A stretch of 64,000 nt of DNA, taken from JACVRW01 sp963820315. GTDB lineage: Bacteria; Actinomycetota; Thermoleophilia; Solirubrobacterales; Thermoleophilaceae. The translations under genes and the position numbers were made by a program. The notes beneath the pieces are model-generated. The model did not search any database, was not told where the DNA came from, and saw only the letters and a list, made by a program, of their open reading frames with translations. The DNA lies in NCBI GenBank assembly GCA_963820315.1, contig CAWFZK010000036.1, positions 163,836 through 227,835 of the forward strand, written 5' to 3'. Positions 35,890 through 46,014 of this stretch are shown in pieces (positions within the stretch are counted from its first letter, which is position 1; the number at the start of each line of letters is the position of its first letter).

Positions 35890-37817
35890 TCAGCCTGCCC
35901 TCGTCAGCGTCAGGGTGCCGTTGCCACGGAGACGTTGCCGAACTGTTGAACGTGATCACGACGGAGATGGTTTCGTCCCCGATCGCGCTGCGCGGGAAGG
36001 TCCGGATCCGAGCGCGCTGGAACGAGAGTCCCGCAGGCGCCGCAGTGCTCGTCATGCAGGACATTGCCGATTCGACATCCACGAACATGGTGTCGCCATA
36101 CGCGGAGAAGAGGGCCACCACGTGATCGGGGGACACAGGGTCGAGCGAGAGGCTCATTGAGCAGCCCGGGATCGTCCTCACATGGTTCGGCCGCGTACTG
36201 CCGTTGCCTGTCTCGTCATAGCCTCGCGCACCTCCGCCCTCCGGCCCGGTGCCGCCCGGCTCGATGATCGGGAACGGTTCATCGGCTGCATTTGAGGCGC
36301 GAGGCGGGCGCTGTAGGTGAAGTCCCACCCTCCACCGCAATTGCCGGCGACATAGGTCTCGCCCCGTGTCCCGCTCACCGTTCCGCCGTAGAGCGGGAAG
36401 TCGTCTCGGTCTCCTGCTCCCAGGTGGCCTTGCCGACCCCGGCCCTGGAGGTGACGCGGACGGACGTGCTGACGACGATGCCCTTGCCCGCCTTCGTGAC
36501 CTCGTAAGAGAAGCTCGGTCCGGCGCTTTCGATGCTCAGCCGGGGCTGAAGCTCGCGTTCTGTTGGCCGGTCAGCTCCCAGCTGTCCCTGCGCCGCGCCT
36601 CCGCCCTGCTCGGCCACCGCCTGTACAGACACGGATCCGTGCCGTCCGGCGGCTAGCCGGAGCGTCCGCGAGGCCGGGTTGAACTGCAGGTCGACGCACG
36701 CGTTCTCCACGGTCCAGCCGTTCTCGAGGTTCCTGAAGTTGGCGATCTCCTTGCCGACGAGCGTGGCGAAGCCCTTGTCGAGGTTCGCCGCGATGTCGTT
36801 GCCCACCTGGCCGAGCGCCGAGCGGCCGACGGTCACGCCCTGCGCCGTGAGGGAGATGTCGACCGCGCTCTGGTCGGGCTGGTAGCCGCCGCCCGGCATG
36901 TCCACGCGGGCGTGGTGGATGCCCGTGTAGATCAGGTTCACCGGTCCGAACTGCTGCTTCGCGCCCCCCAGATGGATGTTCGCCGTCTGGGTGTCGTCGA
37001 TGTCGATGAAGTCGAGCTTTGCGTCCACGCCCACCTCGGCGTGCATGCGCGTGCGGCCGCTGAAGTCGACGCTCTTCGACATCAGGACCGTGTCGCCCTT
37101 GGCGACCGCCAGCGACAGGCTCAACGCCGATGCGTCGGTGGCGTCGACGACGCCGGCGGCCGTCGGGCAGCGGGGCGCCTCGAAGCGGCTGCAGTCGTCG
37201 GTGGAGACGCTGACGCTGATCTCGTAGCCGCCGCCCTCGACGCTCAGGTCGAGCTTGCCGACGGCGCCGAGCGTGACGGTCGCCGTCATCTTCTGGCCGC
37301 CGGACCTCGAGCTGTAGCTGTCCCGCTTCGTCGGGCCGCTGCCGCCCGCGCAGGGCGGCGCCTGCGCGGGGACCGCGACCGAGCGGGCCGTCTTCGCCGG
37401 CGTGGCGGCGAGCCCGTCCAGACGTGCGAGCCCCTGTGGGATCGCGCGCTGCACGGTCCGATACGCGCGCGGGCCGACCTTGCGGAACAGCTTCTTCAGC
37501 GACGGCGCCCGCCGCCCCCGGCGGTCGCGCAACCCGCCGAGGTCGTCGAGCGCGGACTGCGCGAGCAGCAGCCGCGCGTCCCCGTCACGCGGGGCGGGCA
37601 GCGCCGCACGGAGCGAGCGGCAACCGACGGTGCGCTTGCCCACCTTGATTCGCACCTGGCTCTTGCGGCACTTGACCGCCTTGCGCTTCTTCTGTTTCTT
37701 CTTCTGCTTCGCGGCGGCCGTCGCCGTGGGATCCGCCGGCGAGGCGCCGGCAGCGGGCGCGAGCGCCGTGACGAACAGCGCGGCAACGAGCGTCAGGAGG
37801 ATGAGCCTGGCGGGCAT
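35890..37817 (-). CDS. Secreted protein of unknown function, several frame shifts near its 3' end
   Basis: From ATG 37817 a signal peptide and a very basic segment (KQKKKQKKRKAVKCRKSQVRIKV) precede a beta-rich region (TVTLGAVGKLDLSVEGGGYEISVSV ... IHLGGAKQQFGPVNLIYTGIHHARVD). Near 36405 the frame changes; the new frame reads DFPLYGGTVSGTRGETYVAGN, changes again near 36295 (into SNAADEPFPIIEPGGTG and VSPDHVVALFSAYGDTMFVD), and again near 35930, ending with GNGTLTLTRAG. Three indels in 500 bases suggest poor sequence here or a decaying gene. It follows 37823-38530 closely, so both are probably one operon for exported proteins. Confidence 0.55.
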
Positions 37818-37822
37818 GATCG

Positions 37823-38530
37823 TTATCGGACCCGCTTGACCTTGAGGGTGTAGTTGAGCGTCTCCCCGCCGGTCGCGCGGGTATCCGGGACGGGCGACAC
37901 GGTCGTCCCCGACGCGCTGACGCTCTTCCCCTTGCGGAGCTTCTTGACAGCGCTCACTCGCAGCTTCGTGAGCGCCGGAACGCCTACGTCGAGGAGCGAC
38001 ACTCCCAGCGGGAACTCGTCGTCGCAGCTGACGAGCGGCGTGTTGCGGTTGTAGTAGATCTCGTACTTGCCCTTGTTGGGCAGGAGCGCGATCTCGGCGC
38101 CGGCCGGACGCGTCGCCTCGCCCGAGAAGCCGCAGGACCAGCTCTTGGGCCCGGGCACAGCCGAGCAGACACTCGGATCAGCCGGCGGGAAGTTGGGATC
38201 GACCGTGAAGCTGCCCGAGGTCTCGGTCGTGGCCGAGATGCTCGGGGACGTCAGCGCTGTGCGGAACTTGAGCCGGCCGTAGGACGCGAGCGGCGCGGGG
38301 CGCGGCTTGGGCGCGAGCCCCGTGGAAGCGGCGACCCGGTAGGTCTCGGCCAGCGTGCCCTGGCAGCCCTCCGGGGCGTAGACGGCGTCGGCTCTGACCC
38401 GGCTGGCCTCGGTGCGGACATCGCCGCTGAGCGACACGCTGTAGAGCTTGGGCTTGGCGGCCTGCGCCGACGAGGCCGCGACTGCGGCGGCGACGACCAG
38501 GGTGAGCGAGATCTTGAGGGTGCGAGACAC
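37823..38530 (-). CDS. Secreted protein of unknown function
   Basis: 235 residues from a GTG at 38530 with a signal peptide (ISLTLVVAAAVAASSAQA). The mature part has paired cysteines (EGCQGTLAETYR, PSVCSAVPGPKSWSCGFSGEA, VSCDDEFPLG), and the end is basic (KKLRKGKSVSASGT ... LKVKRVR). It resembles beta-sandwich surface proteins that are frequent in this kind of genome, but no named domain can be seen. The next gene begins 5 bases later, so they are co-transcribed. Confidence 0.65.
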   Translation of the reverse strand: MSRTLKISLTLVVAAAVAASSAQAAKPKLYSVSLSGDVRTEASRVRADAVYAPEGCQGTLAETYRVAASTGLAPKPRPAPLASYGRLKFRTALTSPSISATTETSGSFTVDPNFPPADPSVCSAVPGPKSWSCGFSGEATRPAGAEIALLPNKGKYEIYYNRNTPLVSCDDEFPLGVSLLDVGVPALTKLRVSAVKKLRKGKSVSASGTTVSPVPDTRATGGETLNYTLKVKRVR

Positions 38531-38615
38531 GTTCCTGCCTCCAATGGGGGTTGACTGGAGCGGACAGCGCCAAGCTACGCCCGGGCGATCATCAAGCGCT
38601 CATCGCGGCGGCGGA

Positions 38616-41600
38616 TCAGATGGCTTCGCCGGCGAGAATGCGCGTCTGGAGGCGGGATGTGGCCTCGGCCGGCTCGATTCCCAGCGTCTCGACGAGCGTG
38701 CGGCGGCACTCGAGGTACTGGCGCAGCGCGTGCCCTGTGCGGCCGGTGCGCGCGTAGGCCGTCATCAGCGCTCGATGGGCACCCTCGTTCAGCGGGTCGA
38801 GGCGCACGAGCTCGCGCGCGGTCTCCGCGGCGCGGGCGTGGTCACCCGAGCGCTCGTGCAGCTCCACGAGGGCGGTGAGCACCGCCGTATAGCGGTCCAT
38901 CAGCGCCTCCCGGTGGGGGATGGCCCAGTCGGTGTAGCGCTCCTCGAGCAACGGCTCGCCGCCCCACAGCGAGCGTGCGCGCTCGAGCGGTGCGCGCCGC
39001 TCCTCGCCGCGCAGCCCCAATGCGAGCTCCGCCGCGGACTCGAACTCCTCGGCGTCGACGCTGTCGCGCTCGCCGAGGGCGAGCCGGTAGGTGCGATCGA
39101 CGCTCTCGATGAGGCTGCGCTCGGCCCCGGGCGGGTCGAGCACCTGGCGCGCGCGCGACGCCGCCACCTGGAGGCTGCGCCGGGCACTCGAGGCAGAGAG
39201 GTCTGCCCACAGCGCTTCGAAGATCTCGTCTTCGAGCACCGGCCGCCCGAGGTTGACGACCAGGAAGCGGACGAGTCGCGCGTCGACGGGCCGGCGCCAC
39301 GCGCCCTCGCCCGCGCGCCATGCGCCCCGCCGCACGTCGAAGCGCCCGAGCAGCTCGAATCGAAGCGGCGGCAACGAGCTCGCAAGCCGCTTGGCGGCGG
39401 GGGTCGCAGCGGACAGCCGCTCGAGGGCGCGCGGATCGCCGGAGCGCACCGCGGGCGCGAGCGCCGCCTCGCTCACCGCGGGCACGGGGTGGTCGAGGAA
39501 AGGCGTGAGCTCGAGGCCGTCGGGGTGCGCCGCGGCGATCTGGGCGAGCGCCGGCGCGGGTGCGAGGGTGCCCCGCTCGAGCGCGCCCCAGAGCGGCAGG
39601 CGGAGGCGCTCCCAGTCCCGTCTCAGGACGTAGCGCAGCGCCTCCCCGGCGCTCTCCCACATGGCGAGCAGGTCGGCGTCGGCACGCTCCGACTCGCCGT
39701 CGAGGTGGGCGAGCCAGGCGCGCAGGCCGAACAGCCGCCCGCGCGGGTAGCCGCCGAGCTCGTCCGGGTAGTGCTCGTCGATGAGCGCCAGCGTGTCGGC
39801 GAGCACCTCGCCGCGCGGTCGAGGAGGCCGACCTCGGCGAGGGCGGGCACGAGATCGACCTGACCCCAGTAGCGGAACAGGATCGACCCGCCCGCCACCG
39901 TCGCGAGCGTCCGCTCCGCGGCCGCGAGCGTCGCCGCCGCATCGCCGCGCAGCGACGCGACCTCCGCCGGCGCCAGCTCGATCATGAAGGAACGCGCGCT
40001 CTGCTCCAGATGCTTGACCTGAGCGAGCTCGACCTCCGCTTCCGCCAGCCGGCCGGCGCGCGCGTGGAGCAGCGCGCACCAGGCGTGTGACGCGTCGGTT
40101 AGCAGCGGCGCCCCGCGACCGTGCACCATCGCGCGCATGGCGAGCCACCTGGCGAGCGCCTCCTCGGTATCGCCGCGGTCCGCGATCACGATCGCGAGGA
40201 CGCCGAGCACGATCTGGCGGCGCTGCAGCGGGTCGAAATGCTCCATCGCACGGCCGGCCGTCTCGAGCTGCTCGCAGACGAGCTCGACGTGTCCCTGTGG
40301 CAGGTCGATGAACAGCCGCTGCAGTGCCTGGAAGGGCGGCAGCAGGGCACCCTCGGGATGCTGCTCAGCCCGCTCCGCCAGCTGCTCGGATTCCTCGAAG
40401 CGCCCGAAGCTGGCGAGCGCGCCTGCTCCGTACATCGCCGCCGCCGGCGCCAGCGCGCGCGCCTCGGCGGCCTCCGGCCGGTCCCAGCCCTCCACGACTC
40501 GCTCCACCTCGTCGCCCGCGTGGGTTGCGAACAGCAGGTCGATGAGGATCGAGCGAGCGGCCCACTCGGCGGTGACGTTCGGGCGTTCACGAAATCCGCT
40601 GATCGCGTCGCGCAGCGAGGCAATCGCCGCCGCGTTCTCGCCCGCCCGCCACTGCAGCTGTCCCTCGAGCGCTCGCATCGTCGGATAGCCGCGCTCGGTC
40701 TCCGGCAACAGCGATAACCAGCGCGGAATCAGCTCGGGGCCGGTGCGGGCGAGCGCCAGCCCCTCGCGCTCGATCGCCGCCACGGCCTCAGGCCAGGCAT
40801 GGGCCTCGAGCCAATGCTCGATCGCCTCGACGGGGTCGCCGTCCTTGTCGAGCGCCGGCGCGACGGCGGCGTTGAGCGCCCGCCACTCGGGCTCGCCGCG
40901 CTCAGCCCTGAGCCGGTCCAGCAGGAAGTCCCGGAGCAGCGGGTGGTAGGCGAATCCGCCGTCGGTGCCGCGCACCAGCAGGCCCGCGCGTTCCACCCGG
41001 CTCGCGAATCCCTCGGGCAGCCCGAGGACACGCTCGACCGTGGGGGTCACCACCGGCACGACGCTCGACTCGAGTGCGGCCTCACGCAGCGCCGGCTCGA
41101 GCGAGTCGAGCAGCTCCTCGGACAGGTACGCGTGCAGGTCGGGAGCCGAGCGCAGGTCGCCGAGCGCCGTGGCGAGGTCGCCGGCCTGCGTGGCTCGCTC
41201 GACGAGTCCAGCCGCGAGCGCGATGCCGAGCGGCCAGCCCTCGGTCAGCTCCATCACCACCTCGACGTGCTCGCTCGGCGGGTTCTGGCCGGTGCGCCGC
41301 CGCAGGAGCTCGGCGCACTCCTCGGCATCGAACGCGAGGTCGGCGGTCGTCAGCTCGATCAGTCGCCCGGACGCGCGCACCTTCGCCACCTTGAGAGCGA
41401 GCGGTCGCCGGCTCGCCACCGCCACGCGCAGCAGCGGCAGCTCGGCCCTTACGAGCTCACTGACGATCTGGAGCGAGTCAGCTGCGCCGTCGAGCTGCTC
41501 GGCGTCGTCGATCACCACCACGAGCGGCTCGACAAGCAAGCGCGACAGCTCGTCGATGAGCTCACGGGTGAGGCCGAGCCCATCGACGCGCTCCTCGGAG

Positions 41601-41794
41601 GCGACGATCCGCTCGGCGAGCGCGTCCGCGGACCCGGGGACGGCGGCGGCAATCGCGTTCACGATCATCGTGGCGAGCACGCCCGGGCTGCGCGCTGTCG
41701 GCGTGCAGGCGACCCACGCGAACGGGCGCGTCCCGGCGCCAAGCACCTGCTCGAGCGTGACGGTCTTGCCGCAGCCGGCTCCCGCGGTCAGCAC
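38616..41794 (-). CDS. Large STAND-ATPase / TPR / BTAD transcriptional regulator, one frame shift
   Basis: About 1060 residues if repaired. It opens with a P-loop (LTAGAGCGKTVTLEQVL) and Walker B LVVVIDDAEQLDG, has a winged-helix-like region and TPR-type helices in the middle, and ends with an OmpR-like DNA-binding domain plus BTAD (LRFELLGRFDVRRG ... SARRSLQVAASRARQVLDPPG ... LELHERSGDHARAAETARELVRLDPLNEGAHRALM). A missing base near 39815 splits it (LLDRA versus RGEVLADTLALIDEHYPDE). The frame is open upstream of 41794 to about 41930 without ATG, so the true start is unclear. Such SARP/MalT hybrids switch on secondary-metabolism or transport genes on ligand binding. Confidence 0.75.
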
Positions 41795-41998
41795 GACGCT
41801 GCCCGCTCCAAGCGCGTCTTCGACCCTGCCGGCAAGCCGGCTGCGCCCAATGTGGAGCCGGGGCGCCTCGCGAGGGGCCAGGTCGACTGGTCGAGACGTG
41901 GCGAGATAGTAAGCCGCTGCGGCGTGCGATGATCCAGCGGTGCTGTCGGAGGGTGGCGAGGAAGGACGGCATCGTGATTTGCGTGCTCTCGCTGAGCC

Positions 41999-42016
41999 TC
42001 TCAGGCTCCTCTCATC
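41999..42016 (+). promoter_or_regulatory. Direct repeat, probable response-regulator site
   Basis: TCTCAGG (41999-42005) and TCTCATC (42010-42016) are spaced exactly 11 bases start to start, in front of the response regulator gene. The same arrangement occurs before the PepSY gene at 44023-44040. Confidence 0.55.
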
Positions 42017-42038
42017 TAGGGAGCGCGATCATGGATGC

Positions 42039-42719
42039 GTGCGCGTTCTCGTCGTAGAGGATGATCAGCGGATGGCCGCGGCCATCCGTCGCGGGCTGCG
42101 CTTCGAGGGCCTCGTCGTAGACCTTGCCGGCGACGGCGAGGAGGGTCTGCGCGCGGCGCGCGCGACCGCCTACGACGTGATCGTGCTCGACGTCATGATG
42201 CCGGGCCTCGACGGCTTCGAGACGTGCTCCCGGATGCGCGAGACGGGCATCCGCGCGCCCGTGCTGATGCTGACCGCTCGCGACGCCGTGGAGGATCGCG
42301 TGCGGGGACTCGATGGCGGCGCGGACGACTACCTCACGAAGCCCTTCTCACTCTCCGAGCTCACGGCGCGGCTGCGCGCGCTCGTGCGGCGCGGCCCCAT
42401 CGAGCAGGACAGCGTGCTCGAGGTCGGAAATCTGCGGCTCGACCCGGCCACCCGGGAGGTGCATCGGGGCGAGGCCGAGATCGAGCTGTCCGCGCGCGAG
42501 TTCGCCCTGCTCGAGACGTTCATGCGCAGGCCGGGACAGGTGCTTGGCCAACTGCAGTTGCTCGAGTCCGCCTGGGACCTCGGCTACGAGCAGCGCTCGA
42601 ACGTGGTCGAGGTCTACGTGCGCTATCTGCGCGAGAAGATCGATCGGCCCTTCGGGGTGAGGTCGATCGAAACCGTGAGGGGCGTCGGCTACCGGCTGCG
42701 GCGGGACGGCGGCGTGTGA
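42039..42719 (+). CDS. OmpR/PhoB-family response regulator
   Basis: 226 residues from GTG 42039. Receiver domain: acidic pocket VVEDD, phosphoacceptor Asp51 in VIVLDVMMPGLDG, Thr/Lys in MLTARD and LTKPFSLSEL. The C-terminal winged helix has ELSAREFALLETFMRRPGQVL and RSNVVEVYVRYLREKIDRP. A direct TCTCAGG repeat lies about 25-40 bases upstream, so it is likely autoregulated. Its stop overlaps the start of the histidine kinase gene (GTGA). Confidence 0.93.
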   Translation: MRVLVVEDDQRMAAAIRRGLRFEGLVVDLAGDGEEGLRAARATAYDVIVLDVMMPGLDGFETCSRMRETGIRAPVLMLTARDAVEDRVRGLDGGADDYLTKPFSLSELTARLRALVRRGPIEQDSVLEVGNLRLDPATREVHRGEAEIELSAREFALLETFMRRPGQVLGQLQLLESAWDLGYEQRSNVVEVYVRYLREKIDRPFGVRSIETVRGVGYRLRRDGGV

Positions 42720-44102
42720 GCCGCGTCCCGATCCGGATACGGCTGACGGCGGCCTTCGCGCTTGCGATGGTGCTCGTGCTGGCAGCGGCGGGCACGTTCG
42801 TGTACCTGCGGCTCTCGGAAGACCTGAACGAGAGCGTGGACGCGGCGCTGCAAGCCCGGGCCGGCGCGGTGCTTGCGTCGGGGTCGGCCGCGGCTGGCGC
42901 GCCGGGCGATCCCGAGGAGGGCTTCGCGCTTCTCGTCAGCCCCGACGGACGGGCACGAGGCCTGCGCGGCGACGAGTTGCGCCGCGCGGCGGCCGGCGAG
43001 GAGGTGATGGTCGAGCGCGACGTGCCCGGCATCGAAGCGGCCACACGCGTGCTGGCGCGCTCGGACGGCAGCCGCGTCGCCGTCGTCGGACAGTCCCTGG
43101 ACGACCGCGACGAGACGCTCGCCAACCTCGTTGCGTCGTTCGCCATCGGGGGCCCCATCGCGGTGCTGCTCGCCTCCCTGCTCGGCTACGGGCTGGCCGC
43201 GACGGCGCTGCGCCCGGTCGAGGCGATGCGCCGGCGTGCGGAGGAGGTCTCGCTCGCCGACGGTGCGGACCGCCTTCCCTTGCCGGAGGCGCGCGACGAG
43301 ATCCGCCGGCTCGGCGAGACGCTCAACGAGATGCTCGAGCGGCTGCGGCGGTCGTTCGAGCGCGAGCGCAGCTTCGTGGCAGACGCCAGCCACGAGCTGC
43401 GCACACCGGTGGCGGTCATCAAGACCGAGATCGAGGGGGCGCTGCGGGCCGGCCGGCACGATCCGCAGGTGCGTGAGGCGCTCGTGGCGTCGCTCGAGGA
43501 GTGCGACCACCTCGGGCAACTCGCGGAGGATCTCCTGGTGGTCGCGCGCGCCGGCGAGGGCGAGCTCGAGCTTCAGGCTACGCCGCTCGACGCCCACGAG
43601 CTGCTGGAGCGGACGCGTGGGCGCTTTGTCGACCGCGCTCGCGAGCGCGGGCGCAGCATCGTCGTCCAGGCGAACGACGCTCAGATCGTCTACGGGGACG
43701 AGCTGCGCCTGCGCCAAGCCCTCGGCAACCTTGTCGACAACGCCCTGCGTCACGGTGCCGGAAAGATCGAGCTGTCCGCGCGCCGGGAGGGACAGGGCAT
43801 GGAGCTGGCGGTCTCGGACGCCGGCACACGGCTTCCGCGCGGACTTCGCGGCCCGCGCGTTCGACCGCTTCACGCGCGGCGACGTGGCGCGCAGCAGCTC
43901 CGGAACCGGACTCGGGCTCGCGATCGTGCGGACGATCGCCGAGGCTCACGGCGGCCGCGCCGATGCAGTGCCGGGCTCGGGCGCGACCGTACGCATCTGG
44001 CTTCCCGACGGGCCCGACACCGTCTCAGGGGCATCTCAGGTTGCGGACCTAACTTCTCGATCGGAGGAAGCAACCCCGGTACGAGGAGGCGAAGGGAAGT
44101 AA
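42716..44102 (+). CDS. Sensor histidine kinase, one frame shift near the 3' end
   Basis: About 460 residues if repaired. TM1 at 10-30, an extracytoplasmic domain to about 135, TM2 at 138-160, HAMP, then the phospho-acceptor His226 in FVADASHELRTPVAVIKTEIEG. The N-box is LRQALGNLVDNALRHGAG. Near 43830 an extra base shifts the frame in the G1 box (SDAG); the second frame continues correctly with FAARAFDRFTRGDVARSSSGTGLGLAIVRTIAEAHGG. It senses an outside signal and phosphorylates the regulator just upstream. Its last codons overlap a response-regulator site and its stop codon TAA shares one base with the PepSY gene start. Confidence 0.85.
44023..44040 (+). promoter_or_regulatory. Direct repeat TCTCAGG, probable response-regulator site
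   Basis: TCTCAGG occurs at 44023-44029 and at 44034-44040, 11 bases apart, about 62 bases before the PepSY gene start. It lies inside the 3' end of the kinase gene. Confidence 0.6.
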
Positions 44103-44440
44103 TGGACAAGCTCAAGGGAATCATCATTGGCGTGGCGGTTGTCGCGGTGTTGGCGATCGGCGGTACGGCTATCGCGAGCTCGGTCGGCGGCGACGACGAC
44201 GGCAGCGACAAGGCGATCACGGGCACCGCGCTCGGCAAGGCGAAGGCGGCGGCGCTGGCCCACACCGGTGGCGGCAAGGTCACCGAGACCGAGGCGGGCG
44301 ACGAGGAGGGCGCCTACGAGGTCGAGGTCACGATGCCGGACGGAGGCCAGGTCGATGTGCACCTCGACAAGAGCTTCCACGTACTGAACCAGTCTGCCGA
44401 TGACGACGGCAGCGGCGACGACGCCGGCGAGCGGGAGTAA
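44102..44440 (+). CDS. PepSY-domain membrane-anchored protein
   Basis: 112 residues from ATG 44102, behind GGAGGCGAAGG. One membrane helix (IIIGVAVVAVLAIGGTAIA), then an acidic linker (GGDDDGSDK) and a PepSY domain: ITGTALGKAKAAALAHTGGGKVTETEAGDEEGAYEVEVTMPDGGQVDVHLDKSF. PepSY proteins are usually outside the membrane and often targets of a neighbouring two-component system; the repeated TCTCAGG boxes support that here. Confidence 0.88.
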   Translation: MDKLKGIIIGVAVVAVLAIGGTAIASSVGGDDDGSDKAITGTALGKAKAAALAHTGGGKVTETEAGDEEGAYEVEVTMPDGGQVDVHLDKSFHVLNQSADDDGSGDDAGERE

Positions 44441-44479
44441 GGCAGGGGGCGAGCGGTGCGGGGTCGTATGCTCGGCCCC

Positions 44480-45058
44480 ATGCCGCTCGTCGACCACGCC
44501 GACAGCGTTCTCGTAGTCGTCGATGCCCAGGAGGGCTTCTACGGCGAGGGACTGCCGGGCCGCGAGGGCGACGCCGCGCGTGAGGCGCTGGCACGTATGA
44601 CCTGGCTTGCGCGGGTCGCGCGCCGGCTCGCCGTACCGGCCGTCCTGACCGAGGAGGACCCGGAGCGAAACGGCGCGACCTTCACGCCGATCGCGAGGCT
44701 CTTCCCGGACGCGCCGGCGCTCGTCAAGCCGACCTTCGGGCTGACCGGCACGCCCGAGATCGTCGCGCGGATCGAGAGCACGGGCCGTGGCACGGCCGTG
44801 CTGGTCGGGTTCGAGACGGACGTGTGCGTGGCGCAGTCGGCGATCGGCCTGAGGGAGCGCGGCATGCGCGTCGTCGCGGTCGAGGACGCTGTCTTCTCGC
44901 CCGGGGAGATGCATGGACGCGGTCTCGCGCGCATGACGGCGGAGGGTGTGGAGCTCAACCACTGCAAGGGGCTCGCCTACGAGTGGACGCGCACGCTCGG
45001 CGAGTCGCGCTCGGTGCTCCACGATCCCGAGGTGGGCGAGGCTCCCTTCAGGCTGTGA
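44480..45058 (+). CDS. Isochorismatase-family cysteine hydrolase
   Basis: 192 residues. The catalytic triad is visible: Asp in VLVVVDAQEGFYG, Lys in VKPTFGLTGT and Cys in VGFETDVCVAQSAIG. The fold covers isochorismatases, nicotinamidases and N-carbamoyl hydrolases; the substrate is unclear. ATG 44480 is chosen since TATGCT lies 7 bases before it (leaderless pattern); ATG 44468 lies inside that -10 box. A LysR gene starts 2 bases after the stop. Confidence 0.85.
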   Translation: MPLVDHADSVLVVVDAQEGFYGEGLPGREGDAAREALARMTWLARVARRLAVPAVLTEEDPERNGATFTPIARLFPDAPALVKPTFGLTGTPEIVARIESTGRGTAVLVGFETDVCVAQSAIGLRERGMRVVAVEDAVFSPGEMHGRGLARMTAEGVELNHCKGLAYEWTRTLGESRSVLHDPEVGEAPFRL

Positions 45059-45060
45059 GG

Positions 45061-45963
45061 ATGCCGTCCGCTGGGGCCCTCGATCCGCGCCTCCTCAAGG
45101 CATTCACGGTCCTGGCAGAGGAGCTCCACTTCGGCCGCGCCGCGGAGCGCCTGTACGTGGCGCAGCCGGCGGTGAGCCAGCAGCTGCAGCGGCTCGAGGA
45201 CCAGCTCGGCGTGCGCCTCTTCGAGCGCAGCACCCAGCACGTCTCACTCACGGCCGAGGGCGAGGCGATCCTGCCCTACGCGCGCCAGGCGGTGGCCGCT
45301 GCCGCCGCGGTCGAGCGAGCGGCGCGCGCGGCTGCGGATGGGGAGGAGGCAACCCTGGACGTCGGCCTCTCACCGGGCGTCCACTATCTGGCGGAGCGCG
45401 CGCTCGCCGGCCTGGCCGAGAGCGATCCACAGGTCCGTGTGCGCGCGATCGCGGCCAACACCGGCTCGGTTGCGCGCCAGGTGGCGGACGGCAGGCTCGA
45501 GATCGGCGTGGGGTTTGCGACCGCACCCACTCCCGGGGTCCGGCTCGAGACGGTCGCGCACGTTCCCGCCGTCGCCGCGGTCGCGAGCCACGACCCGCTC
45601 GCCAGACGCAGGACGGTGGCGCTGCGCGAGCTCTCCGGGCGCCGCTTCGCCCAGGTCGATCCCCTCGAAGGGCCTGGGTACAACGAGGCGGTGCGCGAGC
45701 TCTGCACCGAGGCCGGCTTCGAGCCGGGCCTCGCCGACCGGGCCGCGGGGCCGATGGCGTGGGAGACCGCGGTCCGGAGCGGCGAATGCGTGGGGCTGAC
45801 GACGCGCGTATCGGCTGCTTCGACGATCCGTGGCATACGCACGATCGAGCTCGACGAGCAGGCGCTGTTCCGGATCGACCTGCTGACACCGGAGAGCGCC
45901 GACGGTCGCCTGTCTGCCGCCGCCACGAGCCTCGCCGAGGCGCTCATTCGCGCTGCTTCTTGA
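45061..45963 (+). CDS. LysR-type transcriptional regulator
   Basis: 300 residues. The N-terminal HTH (LLKAFTVLAEELHFGRAAERLYVAQPAVSQQLQRLEDQLGVRLFERSTQHVSLTAEG) is textbook LysR, followed by a linker helix and the effector-binding domain (LDVGLSPGVHYLAERALAGL ... EIGVGFATAPTPGVRLETV). It probably regulates the hydrolase gene with which it is co-transcribed, in response to a small carboxylic compound. Confidence 0.92.
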   Translation: MPSAGALDPRLLKAFTVLAEELHFGRAAERLYVAQPAVSQQLQRLEDQLGVRLFERSTQHVSLTAEGEAILPYARQAVAAAAAVERAARAAADGEEATLDVGLSPGVHYLAERALAGLAESDPQVRVRAIAANTGSVARQVADGRLEIGVGFATAPTPGVRLETVAHVPAVAAVASHDPLARRRTVALRELSGRRFAQVDPLEGPGYNEAVRELCTEAGFEPGLADRAAGPMAWETAVRSGECVGLTTRVSAASTIRGIRTIELDEQALFRIDLLTPESADGRLSAAATSLAEALIRAAS

Positions 45964-46014
45964 CGCCCGCCGAGTCTTCTCGAAGCGCCGCCCCGCGAGG
46001 CTATGGTCGTCCGG

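Noticed and set aside
37496..37786. Other-frame small proteins in the secreted-protein region
   Set aside because: Arg/Ser-rich, no structure; typical shadows of GC-rich coding sequence.
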